From NCBI GenBank assembly GCA_037013685.1, contig CM072899.1:12132479-12196478 (forward strand): a stretch of DNA of 64,000 bases. Reading direction: 5' to 3'. Both the position numbers and the translations under genes were made by a program. The notes beneath the pieces were generated by a model. The model was given only the letters and a program-made list of their open reading frames with translations, did no database searches and was not told the DNA's origin. This document shows positions 23,831 to 36,700 of the stretch, piece after piece (positions within the stretch are counted from its first letter, which is position 1; every line of letters starts with the position of its first letter). The stretch is from Acridotheres tristis. Lineage: Eukaryota > Chordata > Aves > Passeriformes > Sturnidae.

Positions 23831-26800
23831 TTTCCATCTGAAAAGTTTAACTCCTTCACGCCCTGAAAGGCACAATATCGGCGAACACTGCGGCACTGAG
23901 CTCATCCCTGGCCAGGGACTCTGGGCACACCCTTGTTCCAGGCTGATGAGAACAAGGACGCACCTGAGAGAAACCAGGATATGGGGGGTCGGCAGGGGCA
24001 GTTTTGCTCTGAGACTTGGGGGTGATGCAAAGAAGTCCTCGATGAGATATTTTTCTTAACAATGTACACGCCTAAGCCCTGTCCTGAAGTCTCCTGGATT
24101 CCCACACATTCCTGTGGCTGCCAAATCCCTGCCGGGGATCCCAGGGGCTTACACTTTGGAAGGGAAGGGGAAAACCTTTGACAGCACTTTTTGCTCTCTC
24201 TCACCAAGCCCCTGGGAAATTGAAGGGGTGGAAATTGCTTCTGGCAGAGGAGATACCCAGATCTGAAAGGGCACACTGGGAAGGGGCCCCAAATATTCCC
24301 AGCCCCTTCCCTGCTGCCAGGAAACCCCAGCCAGCCATAGCCTGGCCATGCCCATTGCTGGGCACTCATGTCTCTCCTTGCTTTGATCAGAGAGGGCTTC
24401 CTGGTGATGGGGTTTTGTGGCCCAGCTCCGGATGCCTGTGTAAGAGCATGGGTAAGAAGTTGTCTTTTCTTTGCCCTTGCAGCCCACTGAGTTTCCAGCT
24501 CTCTGCACACCAGCCTTAGACCCTGTATGTGGTACTATCAAAACGTATAGGACACAGCAGTGGCAGCCATCAGGAACTCCAATTGCTGTTTTTTCCAGCA
24601 AGATGTTTAAAATGGTTTCGTGATGATGTCAACCCTGATCTCCATGTTCCTCTTGCACTCCTCTGCTGTGTGACTGTTGAGCAATGGAAACGCTTTCTGG
24701 GTTTCAAGGCACTGAGTCCCATCCCCCATCCCTGGCTGTGGGCTCACTCTCACCCTCGGCCACCTCACTATTCTCTGCAGCCTGTTCAGATATGGCACAT
24801 GGGAAGCTATAGGCTCCTGTCCCCACCCCAGAAACTAAGCTAGATCTGCCTCTTCAAACACCATTTGTCAGACATAAAATCATGGCTCAGTACAAAAGCC
24901 CACTCTTGCTGCCACACACAGGCTGCCCTCTTGCCCAGCTGTGGTGGCAGACACAGGAAAGGGACAGGTGTGAACTTACCATCCTCCTCCAAAGCAGGAT
25001 GTGCCAGGCGGGCAGGCTGCGGGATGTCACAGGAGAGGCCACACATGGCAGGGTCAGGAGCATTTCACGGGGCCAGCAGGAAGGGAGCAGGTCCAAGCTG
25101 AGTTGGAGATTTTCTACCCGGGGTGTTGCAGTGCCCTGTGAGCACTGTGCTCGCTGGCCCAGGTGCACTGGCACTTGCCATGCTGAGCCCAACTGCTGCC
25201 CCCCGCTGCTCAACCTCAGCGTCCTTTGCAGTGCACCAGCCCACGCACCACAGGAACCCATAAGGGTTCTTGCCACTGGGGACAAAGTGCTCACAGCAAA
25301 CGACCAACACAAGGCTCCTGTAACCCACCCTGCACCCTGTGGCTGGGCTTCACTTGTGAACTGCCCAGCCACACGCTTTGCTGAGACTCTTAAGTCAATC
25401 CAGTGCATTTTAGCCCAATATAAATAACATGACCCTCAGCCAGTCCCTCCAGAAAGGGTGCACCTGGCAGAGTCTCTTCCTGTCTCAAAGGTGATTCCCA
25501 AAGGACCATCGGCACATACCACGGGCAGACCCCTTCAGCTCCCAGGCATTGTGAGTGACTTTTGTCCCCAGTAATAGGAGCCTGAGTGAGGGAGAGGGAG
25601 GGAAGAGGTGCCCCCTTGCCCTTTTTCTGCAGAGCAGGAGGCTGTGACTGCAGTGCTGTAATTCCAGGTGACACGTGGCATCTCTGAGGCTGCACCATTG
25701 ATGGGGCACGAGATGGTGGCTGACACACAATCCCTGTGCAGACACCCTTAAGGGGCTGCAGCAGATTTCCATTCATTCCTGAGATCAGCACAAACCAACA
25801 TTTAAGATAACTTTCCAAACCTTGCTCTGGAGAGAGGACGGCTTTGGGGCTTTTGATTTCAGGTATGAAAAATGTAATTACGGATAATGATGCCTCTTCC
25901 TGTAACCTAAGCAAAAAACCTTTCTGTGTTTCATGGCTGGTCCCTGTGCCCTAAAGTAAAAGAGGGTTTCTGCTTTCATTACAAAACATATTTGTATTTC
26001 AACCTGTAAGGCCTTCTCATCTGGGAGCTCTCTAGTGGCCAGCAGTCTCTCCTGCATCTGGTGTTACTTAGCCAGCACTTTTTTTTCTGTGTTGCCTGGG
26101 GGCCAAAAGTACTCCCCAAAAGGAAAAATACGGGTTAAAATTGTTTAGAGAACAAAACCCTGGTAGAACGTTTTATTGGAGTCCGGGGAAATTACTTCTA
26201 AAATACATACACATAATATTAGCAGCAATAATAGAGTTTTTAAAAGTTCACTGTAAAAGTAATGATGTTTCAGATGGGAGCCAGCATTTCAAACCCATCT
26301 GTATGGAGATGACATCAGACACACAGCTTATATTTCCACTTTTGGTGGTGTGAAAGAAAATATGCTGCTACACGTACTTACCTTGAGCTGGTGTGTTTGC
26401 TTTACTTGGACAGTTTGGTTGGGCTTAACTGCTTGAACTCAGAAAGCTTCACTTTCAAAGAAAGCAAAAACTGATTTGTTTTTTTTCCCCATTTACAGAC
26501 TTCTCAACTTGTAGCAAAACCACCCCCTCAATCCTCACCGGGTTCTGCCACTATGACACTTAAATCCACTATTCTACTCAAATTATTATAAGGTGACAAA
26601 TTAATCTAGGACGTGGTGAATGCCAGAGCTGTCGCAGCAGACGTCTCACAGTGTTACACTGCAGATGTTTAGGCTCACCTGGTTGACATCAACCTTCCAT
26701 CTCCCCCGGCAGTTCAGGGAGGGGTGGCAGTGCCCGGGTGGGCACCGTGCTGTGACCCTGCCCTCCCCTGGGGAAAGGCAGCTCCAGCCCTCCAGCAGTG

Positions 26801-29800
26801 CCAGGTAAGCAGCTGCATTAAATGCTGGCAACTTCCCAGCCGAAAACACAGAGGGTGGGTTATTGCAGGTGCATCTCTTGTGAGCAGGAGCCAGGTCTCA
26901 TTTCTCACCTGCCCGTGAGCCCAGTGTGCTGTGGGCAGCTGTGGGGACAGTTCAAGGAGGTGCAGTCCCCACTGCTTTGGACCCTGCCTAGGATGCACTG
27001 GGCCCAAGCACATTATACATTGCTTTTAATTAAGGATACTTGCCACTGATGGCATTTTGTGCCAGGAATGGGAACTCCTGAAGACTGTTCCCATCTGCAG
27101 AAAGATGCCCTCACCTGCAGTACAGAGACAGGCAGTGAGGAGGGGATCTGCTAGCGTGCACACTCTAAAGTCACTATGAGATTTCCACATCATCTTAAAA
27201 AAAGGGTAAAAAAATCTAAGTGATAAGAACAGAACAATGAAATCTGAGTAAACAGCACAAATGGATGTTTCCTTAAGCTCCCTCCTATGTTTATAAATGA
27301 AAGAGAAACATCCAGAGGTTTCTAGTATCAGATCTCATTTCTTTTTTAATCAGAAATGCCTTGAATACTTCTCAGTTTCTGTTTTCAGATGTTGCCTTCT
27401 CACAGAAATGACCACCGAAAGCATTCATCTATTTTTATTAAAAATACATACTTTCATTTAAAAATTACATTGGGATTTCATTCTTATTCCAATCCTATGC
27501 TTTTCTCTTTTTTTTGACAGGGGTACAAGCATTTTTCTAAACTTAAAGAAACCCTTATCAGAGGGGGGTGGAAATATGAAATATTTTTAAGACGTAGTTT
27601 TCTTTGATTTCCAAAGAACTTGATTCCAGTGGTAGAAAGCTGCAGAAAATAATCCCAGTGAGAGGAATAATCAAGAGCCAGGTTTTTCCTAAGGCTCCAA
27701 GACCCTTTCAAGTTGGTCTGAAAACCTCATTGTTAATCAAAATAATTGCATGAGAACCAATCAGGAAATTCTGAAGCATTCAGAATGAAACCTTGTCATT
27801 ACAAATTCACCATCATGGCTAAAAAACAGATTATCTCTGTCAAAAGCTGTGGGAAAGTTTGCTTTGTAGCAGTAGGGGCAGAAGTAAATATTTGCCCAAT
27901 CTGTTTTGTTTATCCTAAAAACATATATACATGTACAGAGTTTCAATTAAACACTATTTTCTTTTTCCCCATGTGTACATCATTTGAACTGCCCATGTGA
28001 GGAGCTTTTAAAGCATCTCTCCCAGGAGGCAGGGAGATGGCTCCATGCCAGAGCCTTACTCAGACCATTACACCATGGCAGGGCAGGTCGGATTGCTTTG
28101 AATTTTAAGCCTCATTTCTTTGGTCTCACCTCTGAGCCCACTTAAACATAGCTGGCCCCTTGCTGTAATTTAAAGCAATCTAAAGCAGATGCACAAACTG
28201 CCACTGAAAACATCTCCACAGATGTGTTGGTTTTGCTGGTAAATGCCACAATGTCCCAAGGCTGGACATGGTGGGGAGCAGGTGCAGCAGGAAGGGGTTC
28301 AGGTGTGGGTAGGGTCTGTTTCACCAACATGCAGGTTCCCCAAGTCACTGGATTTAAATCACTTCAGAAATTGCATGTTTTCTTGAGGAAGAGTGGTGCT
28401 GGCTTGTCTGAGCTGGTGGAGGAGCTTGAGGGGACACTGGGACAGAACAAGAATTCAAAACTGCTGTTTTACTGCCCTGTGGGGGTCATGAGCCCCTCTT
28501 GCACCTACCCCAGAACCCTCCACGCTGACACCACTTTTGCAGGGACATCGTCAGAGATACAGATGTGAAAGGTCCCTGGCCTGGGCTGTCCTTTGCAACA
28601 GCTGTTCGCAAAATTAGTTTCAAAACACTTTGTTTTGAAAATGAGGTCCACACTTAGAAAAATACCATTTAAAAATGCAGTAATAAAAAAAAAAGAAAAG
28701 GCAAAGAATAAAAGGAAAAAAATTCCAGCCAGTTGTTGAATCCTCTGAATCCTTTTCCCTCTGGCAACAGTGTTCAAATAGGTGAACAGGGAAGAAAAAC
28801 AAAGGCTGGAGAAAAAACAAATGGTCACCACATTTAAAAACACATACTGGAAGTGACTGCAGCAAAAAATCGTTCAGAACATTTTGGAAAATACCTGAAT
28901 GTTGCCCATAATCCACCTCTGCTGTTGTGGGGGCTGGAAACCTCCAGGCACAGCACCCTGGGACCCCACTGGAGCATCCACTGGCATGCTGATCCTACTG
29001 GCATCACATGAAAGTGCAACAATCCTTTGCGAGGTATTAAGATAATTTCAAAGTCTCTTCTTGCATGAAACAACTCAGAGCAAAACAAAAGTACAGCTTA
29101 TTTTGTCCAGATTTAGCAAGTCTTAGATCTTTATCATCTCAGGGGATCAGGGTCCTGGTGCTTCTCCCACCCAAGTCATTGGGAATGCTGCCACAGGCTC
29201 CAGGCAGCAACCAGCCCTTATCCTACAGGCTGCCCTGCTGAGCTGACACCTCTTCATTTCCCAGCACCTATGGCAGCAATAGATTTACCAGAGCTGGAGC
29301 AGAGATTTACCAGATTCACCAGAGTCTCCAGCAGAGCAGTGGGACAGACACCAGCCCCCTGTGCCTGCACAGGTCGGCAATGATGCTCAGTCATGACAGC
29401 TGCAGGTCCCTCCAAGCTCAACCCCCAGACCTGCTGCTTAACAACCTGTGCAGGATCCCTGTGCTGCAGGATGAGCTGGAGGGGCACCTGGATGCCCTCA
29501 GCCCTCCAGGCTTGAACCTGTGCTTGGGGCATTGGTCAGCAGTGCAGGTGAGAGATGTGTCCTAGGAATGAAAAATCTGGTATTTTGGCCCTGCTCTCCA
29601 GCTCTCCCTCCAGGTCCTTGCAGTGCAGTGAGGGACTGTCTAACTCCAGAGTGCTGCAGCCAGATTTGCACAGAAGTTTACACATAAACACCACCACTTC
29701 CATGTGAGGAAGACAACTGGTTCGACACAATGCTCTATTTCAGAGTAAGAACTGGTTGCAGCTACAGGCTGGTCCCCTGCAAGGCTGGATTTAATTTTCA

Positions 29801-29892
29801 ACCCATTTCTGTCAGATGTAGCAACAAACCTTTGTAACATCATGGAAACAGATACATCCTGTGTGCATCCCCTAGCAGGAGCATCATTTCTG
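23831..29892. other. Intergenic sequence without recognised genes
   Basis: Moderate-GC to AT-rich unique DNA. The longer minus-strand frames (23902-24510 and 24149-24601) overlap one another in different frames and match no family I know, so they are treated as chance. A small repeat of AGATTTACCAGA occurs at about 29280-29315. Confidence 0.6.
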
Positions 29893-29895
29893 GTG

Positions 29896-29975
29896 TCCTG
29901 AGGCCGTCCTGTGCAGCACCAGGAGCTGGACTCAATGAGTCCCTTCCAAGTCATGATGTTCTATAATTCTATGAC
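29896..29975 (+). mobile_element. Short CR1 or CR1-tailed SINE 3' end
   Basis: The plus strand reads CAGGAGCTGGACTCAATGAG, then TCCCTTCCAAGTCATGATG, and ends TTCTATAATTCTATGA. This is the characteristic avian CR1 3' UTR with its ATTCTATG terminal repeat. Only about 80 bp is recognisable, too little to say whether it came from a CR1 or from a SINE using the same tail. Confidence 0.8.
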
Positions 29976-30320
29976 CAGGAGCACTTCCAGCCACCCATCC
30001 TTCCGTGCTGCAGCACCTCACTGCCATCACAGGTCACTGCTGGTGACCCTTTCAAGCCGAATGACAGCTCTGATAGCCTCCACATACACAGACATGGGAC
30101 TGCTCCAGGTGAACGGGCAGAGCAGGCACTGCTGCCAACCAGGCACCTTTATCATCCCCGCCGTTGGAAAAAATGGAGCAACCCAAAGGAAGTCAAGGAC
30201 ACCTTAAAAGAGGAACAGAAAACAATGGGGAGCTATGCTGGGAGGGAAAGAGGCCAAGGAGCAGGATTATAGATGACTAACATGTGCAGCGTAATTAATC
30301 TAGATTAGTTTTTATTTTAT
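29976..30320. other. Intergenic sequence between CR1 tail and CpG patch
   Basis: Unique sequence. No gene, RNA or repeat is recognised. Confidence 0.5.
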
Positions 30321-30790
30321 AGCATTAACAGCCCGCAGTCGCAGCATGCGGAGATCTGGTCCCGCGAGTTCCCAGCCTTGGCAGGGCTGGGCCGGATCGC
30401 TGGGAGAGCTCCCGGCAGAGCATCAGTGCGCAGGAAGCGCTGCCGGTGACTCACCGGCTGCATGCTTGCTTGGAGACTAATGAACTAATTCCGGCACTCC
30501 GGCCCTTTCCACGGCCCCCTTCCATTAATCTTCGGGTTAAAAAGGCGCAGCAGTCGCTCAAGAGAGAAATTCCCACAGAGCAGAAGGATTTGTGCCGGGA
30601 GCCCCCAGTGCTGACCTCCTGGGCAGAGCCAAAATCCGACTCCTCCGTCCCGCACGGGCTCAGCAGCCGCTGGGATTGTCGGCTCTTCCTCCCTGCCTGT
30701 CCCGGGAGAGGAGGCTGCACTGCTCGGGACGCGGCTCCTCGGGGATCTCGTCCTGCTGCCGGGCAGCTCACAACCACCTCTTTGTTCCCA
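30321..30790. promoter_or_regulatory. Isolated CpG-enriched patch
   Basis: A CpG-enriched block begins abruptly after an AT-rich TAATTAATCTAGATTAG stretch. It contains GCGCAGG, CCCGCGAG and CGGGACGCGG-type motifs. Frames of about 150 codons on plus (30446-30901) and 141 codons on minus (30451-30876) coexist over it, which argues for composition rather than coding. It is a candidate distal regulatory element or non-coding RNA promoter. Confidence 0.4.
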
Positions 30791-33700
30791 TATAAGGTTC
30801 CCCTCGGCATTTTTTGGCAGATTCCAATTTCTGCCATAGCAAGTTGCCCATCTGAAGCGCTCACAGACATCCTCACCTCCCCCCCAACTCAAACTCTATA
30901 GAATTTGGATTTTGCTTTCCCTAGATTACAAATTGCTACATGTTGTCCCATTACCAACAGCACTACTCCTAAAGGGCCCACGCGCCAGTTGTGCCTGAAG
31001 ATGTATTAGAGCCTTCCCAGCTTCAAAAAAGTGAAGCACAGTTTAAAATTGTTTCTTTAAAACTCCTGAGACAGAACGGCAGCAAATGCCACAAACAGCA
31101 GGAGAGCAGGGGATGGTGGAGACAGGCTGTCTTGAAAAGCATGTGCGACAGAATTTGATCTGTGCTCCCCTTTTCATCCGGGACAGTCTGTATTTAACAT
31201 TGTATCATCATGTGGAAAACACCTAAATAATTCCAGGGAGGGCAGAGACCTGCAACCACAGTCTTAGGGAATGGGACAACCAGTGCAATTGGGGACTGGG
31301 GGTCCAGTTACCACACAGCTACTTTACTCCATCCTTTGTCTTTATTTTGGATTTGTATTTCTTCAATATAATAGAATACAACTTATTTTACATAATGTAT
31401 ACAAACTATATCACAGTGCTTTACAGAGCAAAGCATGAATTACATGGTGAAAACTGGGAGAAAAACGATAAGGTCCTCTGCTTTGGCAAGCCCCTTCTTT
31501 TCTCCCTATTCCAAGAGACCTCCCAGGACACCCTCAATCTAGTGGGAATCTCCCACCTCACTAATTACTGGCCCCAAGGAGAATCTGGCTCATCACCACT
31601 GTGCTCTCCTCTCTCCAGAGCACTGGCAGGGCTGGTATCCTAAAGAGTTGTCACATTTAACCCCCTTGTTCTTATCTCCTTTTTCTCACAAGACAAGCAG
31701 CAGCTCTTTCTTTTGAGCAACATAATTACTCTCAAAGTAATTACTGGAAATTGAGGGAAACCTCCCGTCATTCTTTTTTCCCAGGATGAGCTATTTCTTC
31801 CAGAACACATGGATGGCCCCACATAAACCACTGGGTTTTGGCAATGCTGTTTGCTGCATTTATGAAAGTAGTAAATCCACCATAGCTCCACAGCACCAGA
31901 GCCAGGGTGGGAGGCAGACCTGGCTCCTCCCATAGCCTCTTTGTAGCTGCTTTATGAACACAGCAAGGAAAAAGCACTCACAACCATCATTCATCGTGTT
32001 ACAGGATACTGTAAATTACATCGGATTGATGGCTGCCAGGTCTCTGAGACCCAGGAATGAGAGTACTCACAAGGGGAAATGGGAAGTTTTGGAAGTTGGG
32101 AGAGAGTGGGACTGTGGACACCAGGAGCTGAGGGTCACACACACAACAGAGAAATGGCAAGGACAGACAGAGGGAGACTGACCTTAATGCCAGTGAAAAG
32201 TTCAGATGGATCCCCAAAGTGCTCCCTGTAGGAATCCTGAACACAACACACACTTCTGTGAATACACACACGTAGCAACAAAAGGAAGGTACTGGCCATG
32301 GCTTCCCTCAGGCCCCGAGCTACTGCAGAACATCATTTTGTGAATCAGGGCACTGTTTTAACACATACTTTTAATGAGTAATAAGAATAATAAACCACCC
32401 GTTTTCCATTCTCTAACCTAATGGAATAAATGTAGAAATTCCCAGCATTTGTACAACAATGTCATGTCCAGAATGATCAGGATCCCTTTCTGCAACAGTA
32501 AAATGGAACACACCCATGGCAGAGCTGATGACAATGGGCAGAAAAAGAGCAAAGGCAGACACGTAGGAGTAAGTTTTCCTACAACACTTAAAATAGAAAC
32601 ATAGGTCAAATATACATTTGATGAGTAGGAAAAAATGAACAAGAAACCAAAATTTTCCTAACTTCAGAGTCCACTTCCTCTCCTAATCCCTTTAATTCCA
32701 GATCCACATCAATGAATCAGAATGTGACCTAAAAGCTTTGCAGCAGGAGAATTAGCCAAATGCTTGAATTAAATATTGCTTATAAAAATCTATTTCCTTT
32801 TCTTAACAGCAAATTTTCCAACTGGGAAAAGAGTTTGAGGCCCACGTGCTTTCCAAATTTGGAGAATTAGACACCTCTCTCTTAAATCTCATCCCTCATA
32901 ATCTGGAAAAGATACAGCTTTACGCATTAAATTATTTTCCAGGTGAAACTCAGCAGGATATTTGCTTAAGCAGGAGGATTTCTCTACATCTAAATGATTC
33001 TTGAGCAATCTCTTTATTTCTGACCACACATCCTGTAGTCATTGAAACCACTTTGAGTGTGATGGGACTCAGCTTGTCCTGGTGGCTCTTGTTTGGCATT
33101 CCAGGATTTCCCCCTGACCAGGACCTGGTGCATCTGCTGGGGCTGTCCTGGGCCCAGTGGCCAAGGGACAAACCAACCTTGGCTTGACTGCAAGGTCAAG
33201 TGCTACCGTGAGGTCACTCCAGCAGAAAAAATAAATACCTCAGACTCTGCCCTCATAACTGCACTTATCAAGAAAGCCCCAATACAACCCGACCAAAAAA
33301 AAAACCCCACGTCCCTCTCAATTTGATAAGGTATTGCTATCATGTAGTTATAACCTCTGGAGCACAGCAGCCATGGCTTGTTGAGCACACATGAGTGAAT
33401 CCTGGACAATGGCCTCACTAAAAAATAAACACACTGCCAGATCACACAGGGCCACACTGGCACAGGCAGGGGAACCACAGCCTACAAAGCTTTCAAGAAG
33501 TGACTAAGTCTTAGAGGGTAGGACTGGGGACTAATTTTGCTTTAAATCACTGGAAGTATACAAGCTTTTATCTCTAGTGATAAAGTCTGGCCATGATGCA
33601 TAAGTGATAAAGATGGGAACTGTAATCTCAAACAGGAAAATAACGAAGTGTTTATTAAATGAGTACTGGATGGTCCATGTGAAGCTTCTTTTCCAGAGAA

Positions 33701-36700
33701 GGGTATGACTATGATTAAAAAACATTTAAAGTCTAAATAGGACTTTGGTTACTATGTTAAGGACCTATTTTTTTAGTCCATCAATCATCACCTCTTGGCT
33801 CAGCTTTGAGCTGCAACCATTTTTCAGACCATGGAAAGGAAGTTGTATCTTCCCTACAAGCAAGTGGAAGATCATCAAGTTTAACTAACGATGGAAGCTT
33901 TGCCTGTGGGAAATATAATAATTTAAGTTTCCATATTGGTGGCACAACTGGAATATCTAAGTAATGCTGTGAGTGTTTTCTTGGACTAGTTTTAAGATTA
34001 CTGCATAAAAGGAAACACTTTGAAGTTCTGTCAAAAATAAGAACTGGTAACTGGTGGTTTTATATCCTGCTGGGCCTTTCAGAAGCCATGGGCATACATT
34101 TAGAACAGCAATTAGGTCAAGTTCTCTGTTGTTCCCAAGAAATGTAAAAACATTTTTTGAGAATTCTTCCTTAACAAGAGAGAAAAAGGAGGCAGCTCTC
34201 CCTGCATCACTCCTGACCTAGTGTGCTCCAGGGCCCACTCCTAACACACAGGCACACACAACAAACCTGAGGACTGGCATGAGCCCCTCGCTGGGTCTGT
34301 GCACACACACAGACTCCTCCTGCCTCTCCATCACTGCAGGCTCCTCCAGGGAGCTTCTCTGAACCTCTGCCTGGGGCCTTGCAGGAACACAGGGCCGTGC
34401 TTCCAGGCAAGATGAGAGCACAGACCTTCCCAAACTCCCCCAACACTGACGGCACTCCATTAAAGAGCTTTTCCTGCACACAGGATTCCTGCCTGCCATA
34501 TCCCACTCCCTCCACACAGCAGTTAAGATACATACAGCAAACTTCATCCACAAGTTATTTTGGTGGGTGAACTAGAACCAGAGGGCAAGACACAATAAAA
34601 AGGGGCAAAATATCAAAATCTAGCATGGCACCAGTTACCTTAGATTAGTCTTTTTGCTTTACTCCTCTTGCTTTAATTGAATCAATATATTTTATGAAAT
34701 ATTTACCATGTCTTACCAATGAAAGCATTACTCAATTTTTTTGCAGCAAAATAGATAGCAACACAAAGCATAATTTCCTAGGATCTCATGCTCATGGCAT
34801 GCTAAGTCACACTGATTCCTGTTCTAGGTGTGCAAATACAGAAGGACACAGAAGATCCTAATAAATATCCATGAAACAACCACTCCTCAGAAAGTGCTGT
34901 AAGTAGATATAAGGAGCACTGAGATAGTCCAGCAAAAATAAATTGTATCCTAAGGCAGTGATGCTTCAAACATGTGCTGAAGCCCATAAAAATAAGTTAA
35001 AGGCTGTGTTGACAGACAGGATGAAGGAAAAATCTGTTTCTGGGATTAGTAGTTACAAAAGGTCTTCCAGATCCTGGAGTAATCAAGGGATGAAATTTCC
35101 AGATGGTTCCCCAGGATCTTAGTAAGACCAGGCAAGAAACACACATCCCTAAAGTTACCAGGCATAGCAAATCTTCTGGATAAATGGTATCTCAAGGATA
35201 CTCCTGAGAATTGTCACATGACGGTGGCACCCAAAATCTTCTCCAAACAAGGATCAGCTTCTCCAAAACTGATCCAAATCTCCTCACCTTCCTGGAAGCA
35301 GGACTGAAAACTGCTTCTGGCCCTAATATGTCAACCAGGACACTTAGCCCTGGGCAGACCCACACCAGGGAGGGGCACACTGAGGATCTGCTTTGGCCAC
35401 TGATTTGGCCCCAGTGAGGAGCTGATACATTTTTGTGAGATGCCCCAAACCATCCCACTTCTGCCCTCACGCCAGCTGGGGTCACCTACTTCTATAAAGC
35501 TGCTGTTTAGAGAGGAGGGTGAAGACACTTGGTAAGCTCAAAACAAAGCACAAAGCCCCCACAGAGAGCTGGGAAGACAGAACACCTCCAGATGTGGTCT
35601 GCCTCAGGTTTAAGTGTGAAACTCAGGCATCAGAGCAAGTGAAAGGCTGCTGGATGCTCCAGGAGCGCCCCTCCACTCCAGCCTGGCAGCGCTGCCAGCG
35701 GAGCAGCAAGAGGCAAACACCAGATGAGAGAATCAGGAATCTGCCCCAAAGGTTTGCTGAGCCAGCCCTGGCTTAAAGCCAAGGAAAAGTGGCAACAGCT
35801 ACTACACAAGGAAGGCTGGGGAAATACTGTTCTGCCCCTGGTATAATGCAACATTTGCCTTCATTCACAGAGGAAACCATTCAGAGAGGACAGAAGGTTC
35901 TCTGGTTTAGGACACTGGGCCATGGCACCTCCCAACGGCCAACAGCACTTAACCCCAGCCTTTCCCACAGCATGAGGCCAAGTTTGAAAGCAAACTCACT
36001 GGAAACAATCATGAATGCTTGCTAAACACTTACTAATTTTTAAACAAACAAACAAACCAACCAACCAACCAACCCAAAGAAACTTTCAGCCTTCTGTCCC
36101 TGCCTGACCAGCAGAGATGTAGTCACTTCCTGACAGCAAGAAGAGGCACAGAGACATATCCCTGCAGCAAGGCAGGTGCTAGGAAATGGGGAGCTTTTGT
36201 CTACTTTGCTCACGGTAATTCATTACAGGAGCAATTCTTTTCAGTGAATATGGCATAGAAAATCCAAGTGAGGAGAAACCAGGGTTTTCTCTCTCCAGCA
36301 GGCAGGTCCATGTGTTGCTGCACACGTGCAGCTGGCACAGAGGTGGAGCCTGCCAATCTGCAACCATCCTCTTTGGAGAGAGTGACTTCCCATTCAGGTA
36401 CAAAACAGATGCAAGAACCCAGTCCCAGAGCCAGGCCAGTGCTCTTGGCTGCTCACAGGACTCTTTAAGGGCTGAATGAGAAGCTGTGGAGCAGATGTTC
36501 ACCCTTGGCAGCGACTCAGCCATACTGTGGTGTATGGTTTTGCTTTTTCAGCTCTGGCCAGAAAAGATGCACATTTCCTCCACACTGTGTGGTGGAGAAG
36601 AGACTGAACCTGGCTGTGATGATATTTTCTAACAGACATCAGCAAACTCCCCAGTAGGAAACAGAATGCTTTACTGGCAGTTCAGCAATACCCTGAACAC

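Noticed and set aside
23394..24059. 221-codon plus-strand open frame in a GC-rich patch
   Set aside because: The translation is low-complexity and unlike any family, an overlapping 143-codon frame exists on the same strand, and there is no independent coding evidence.
24149..24601. 150- and 202-codon minus-strand frames around 23.9-24.6 kb
   Set aside because: They overlap each other in different frames and match nothing I recognise; likely chance in moderate-GC DNA.
30446..30901. 151-codon plus-strand and 141-codon minus-strand frames over the same bases
   Set aside because: Long frames on both strands of a CpG-rich block indicate composition. No motif was recognised.
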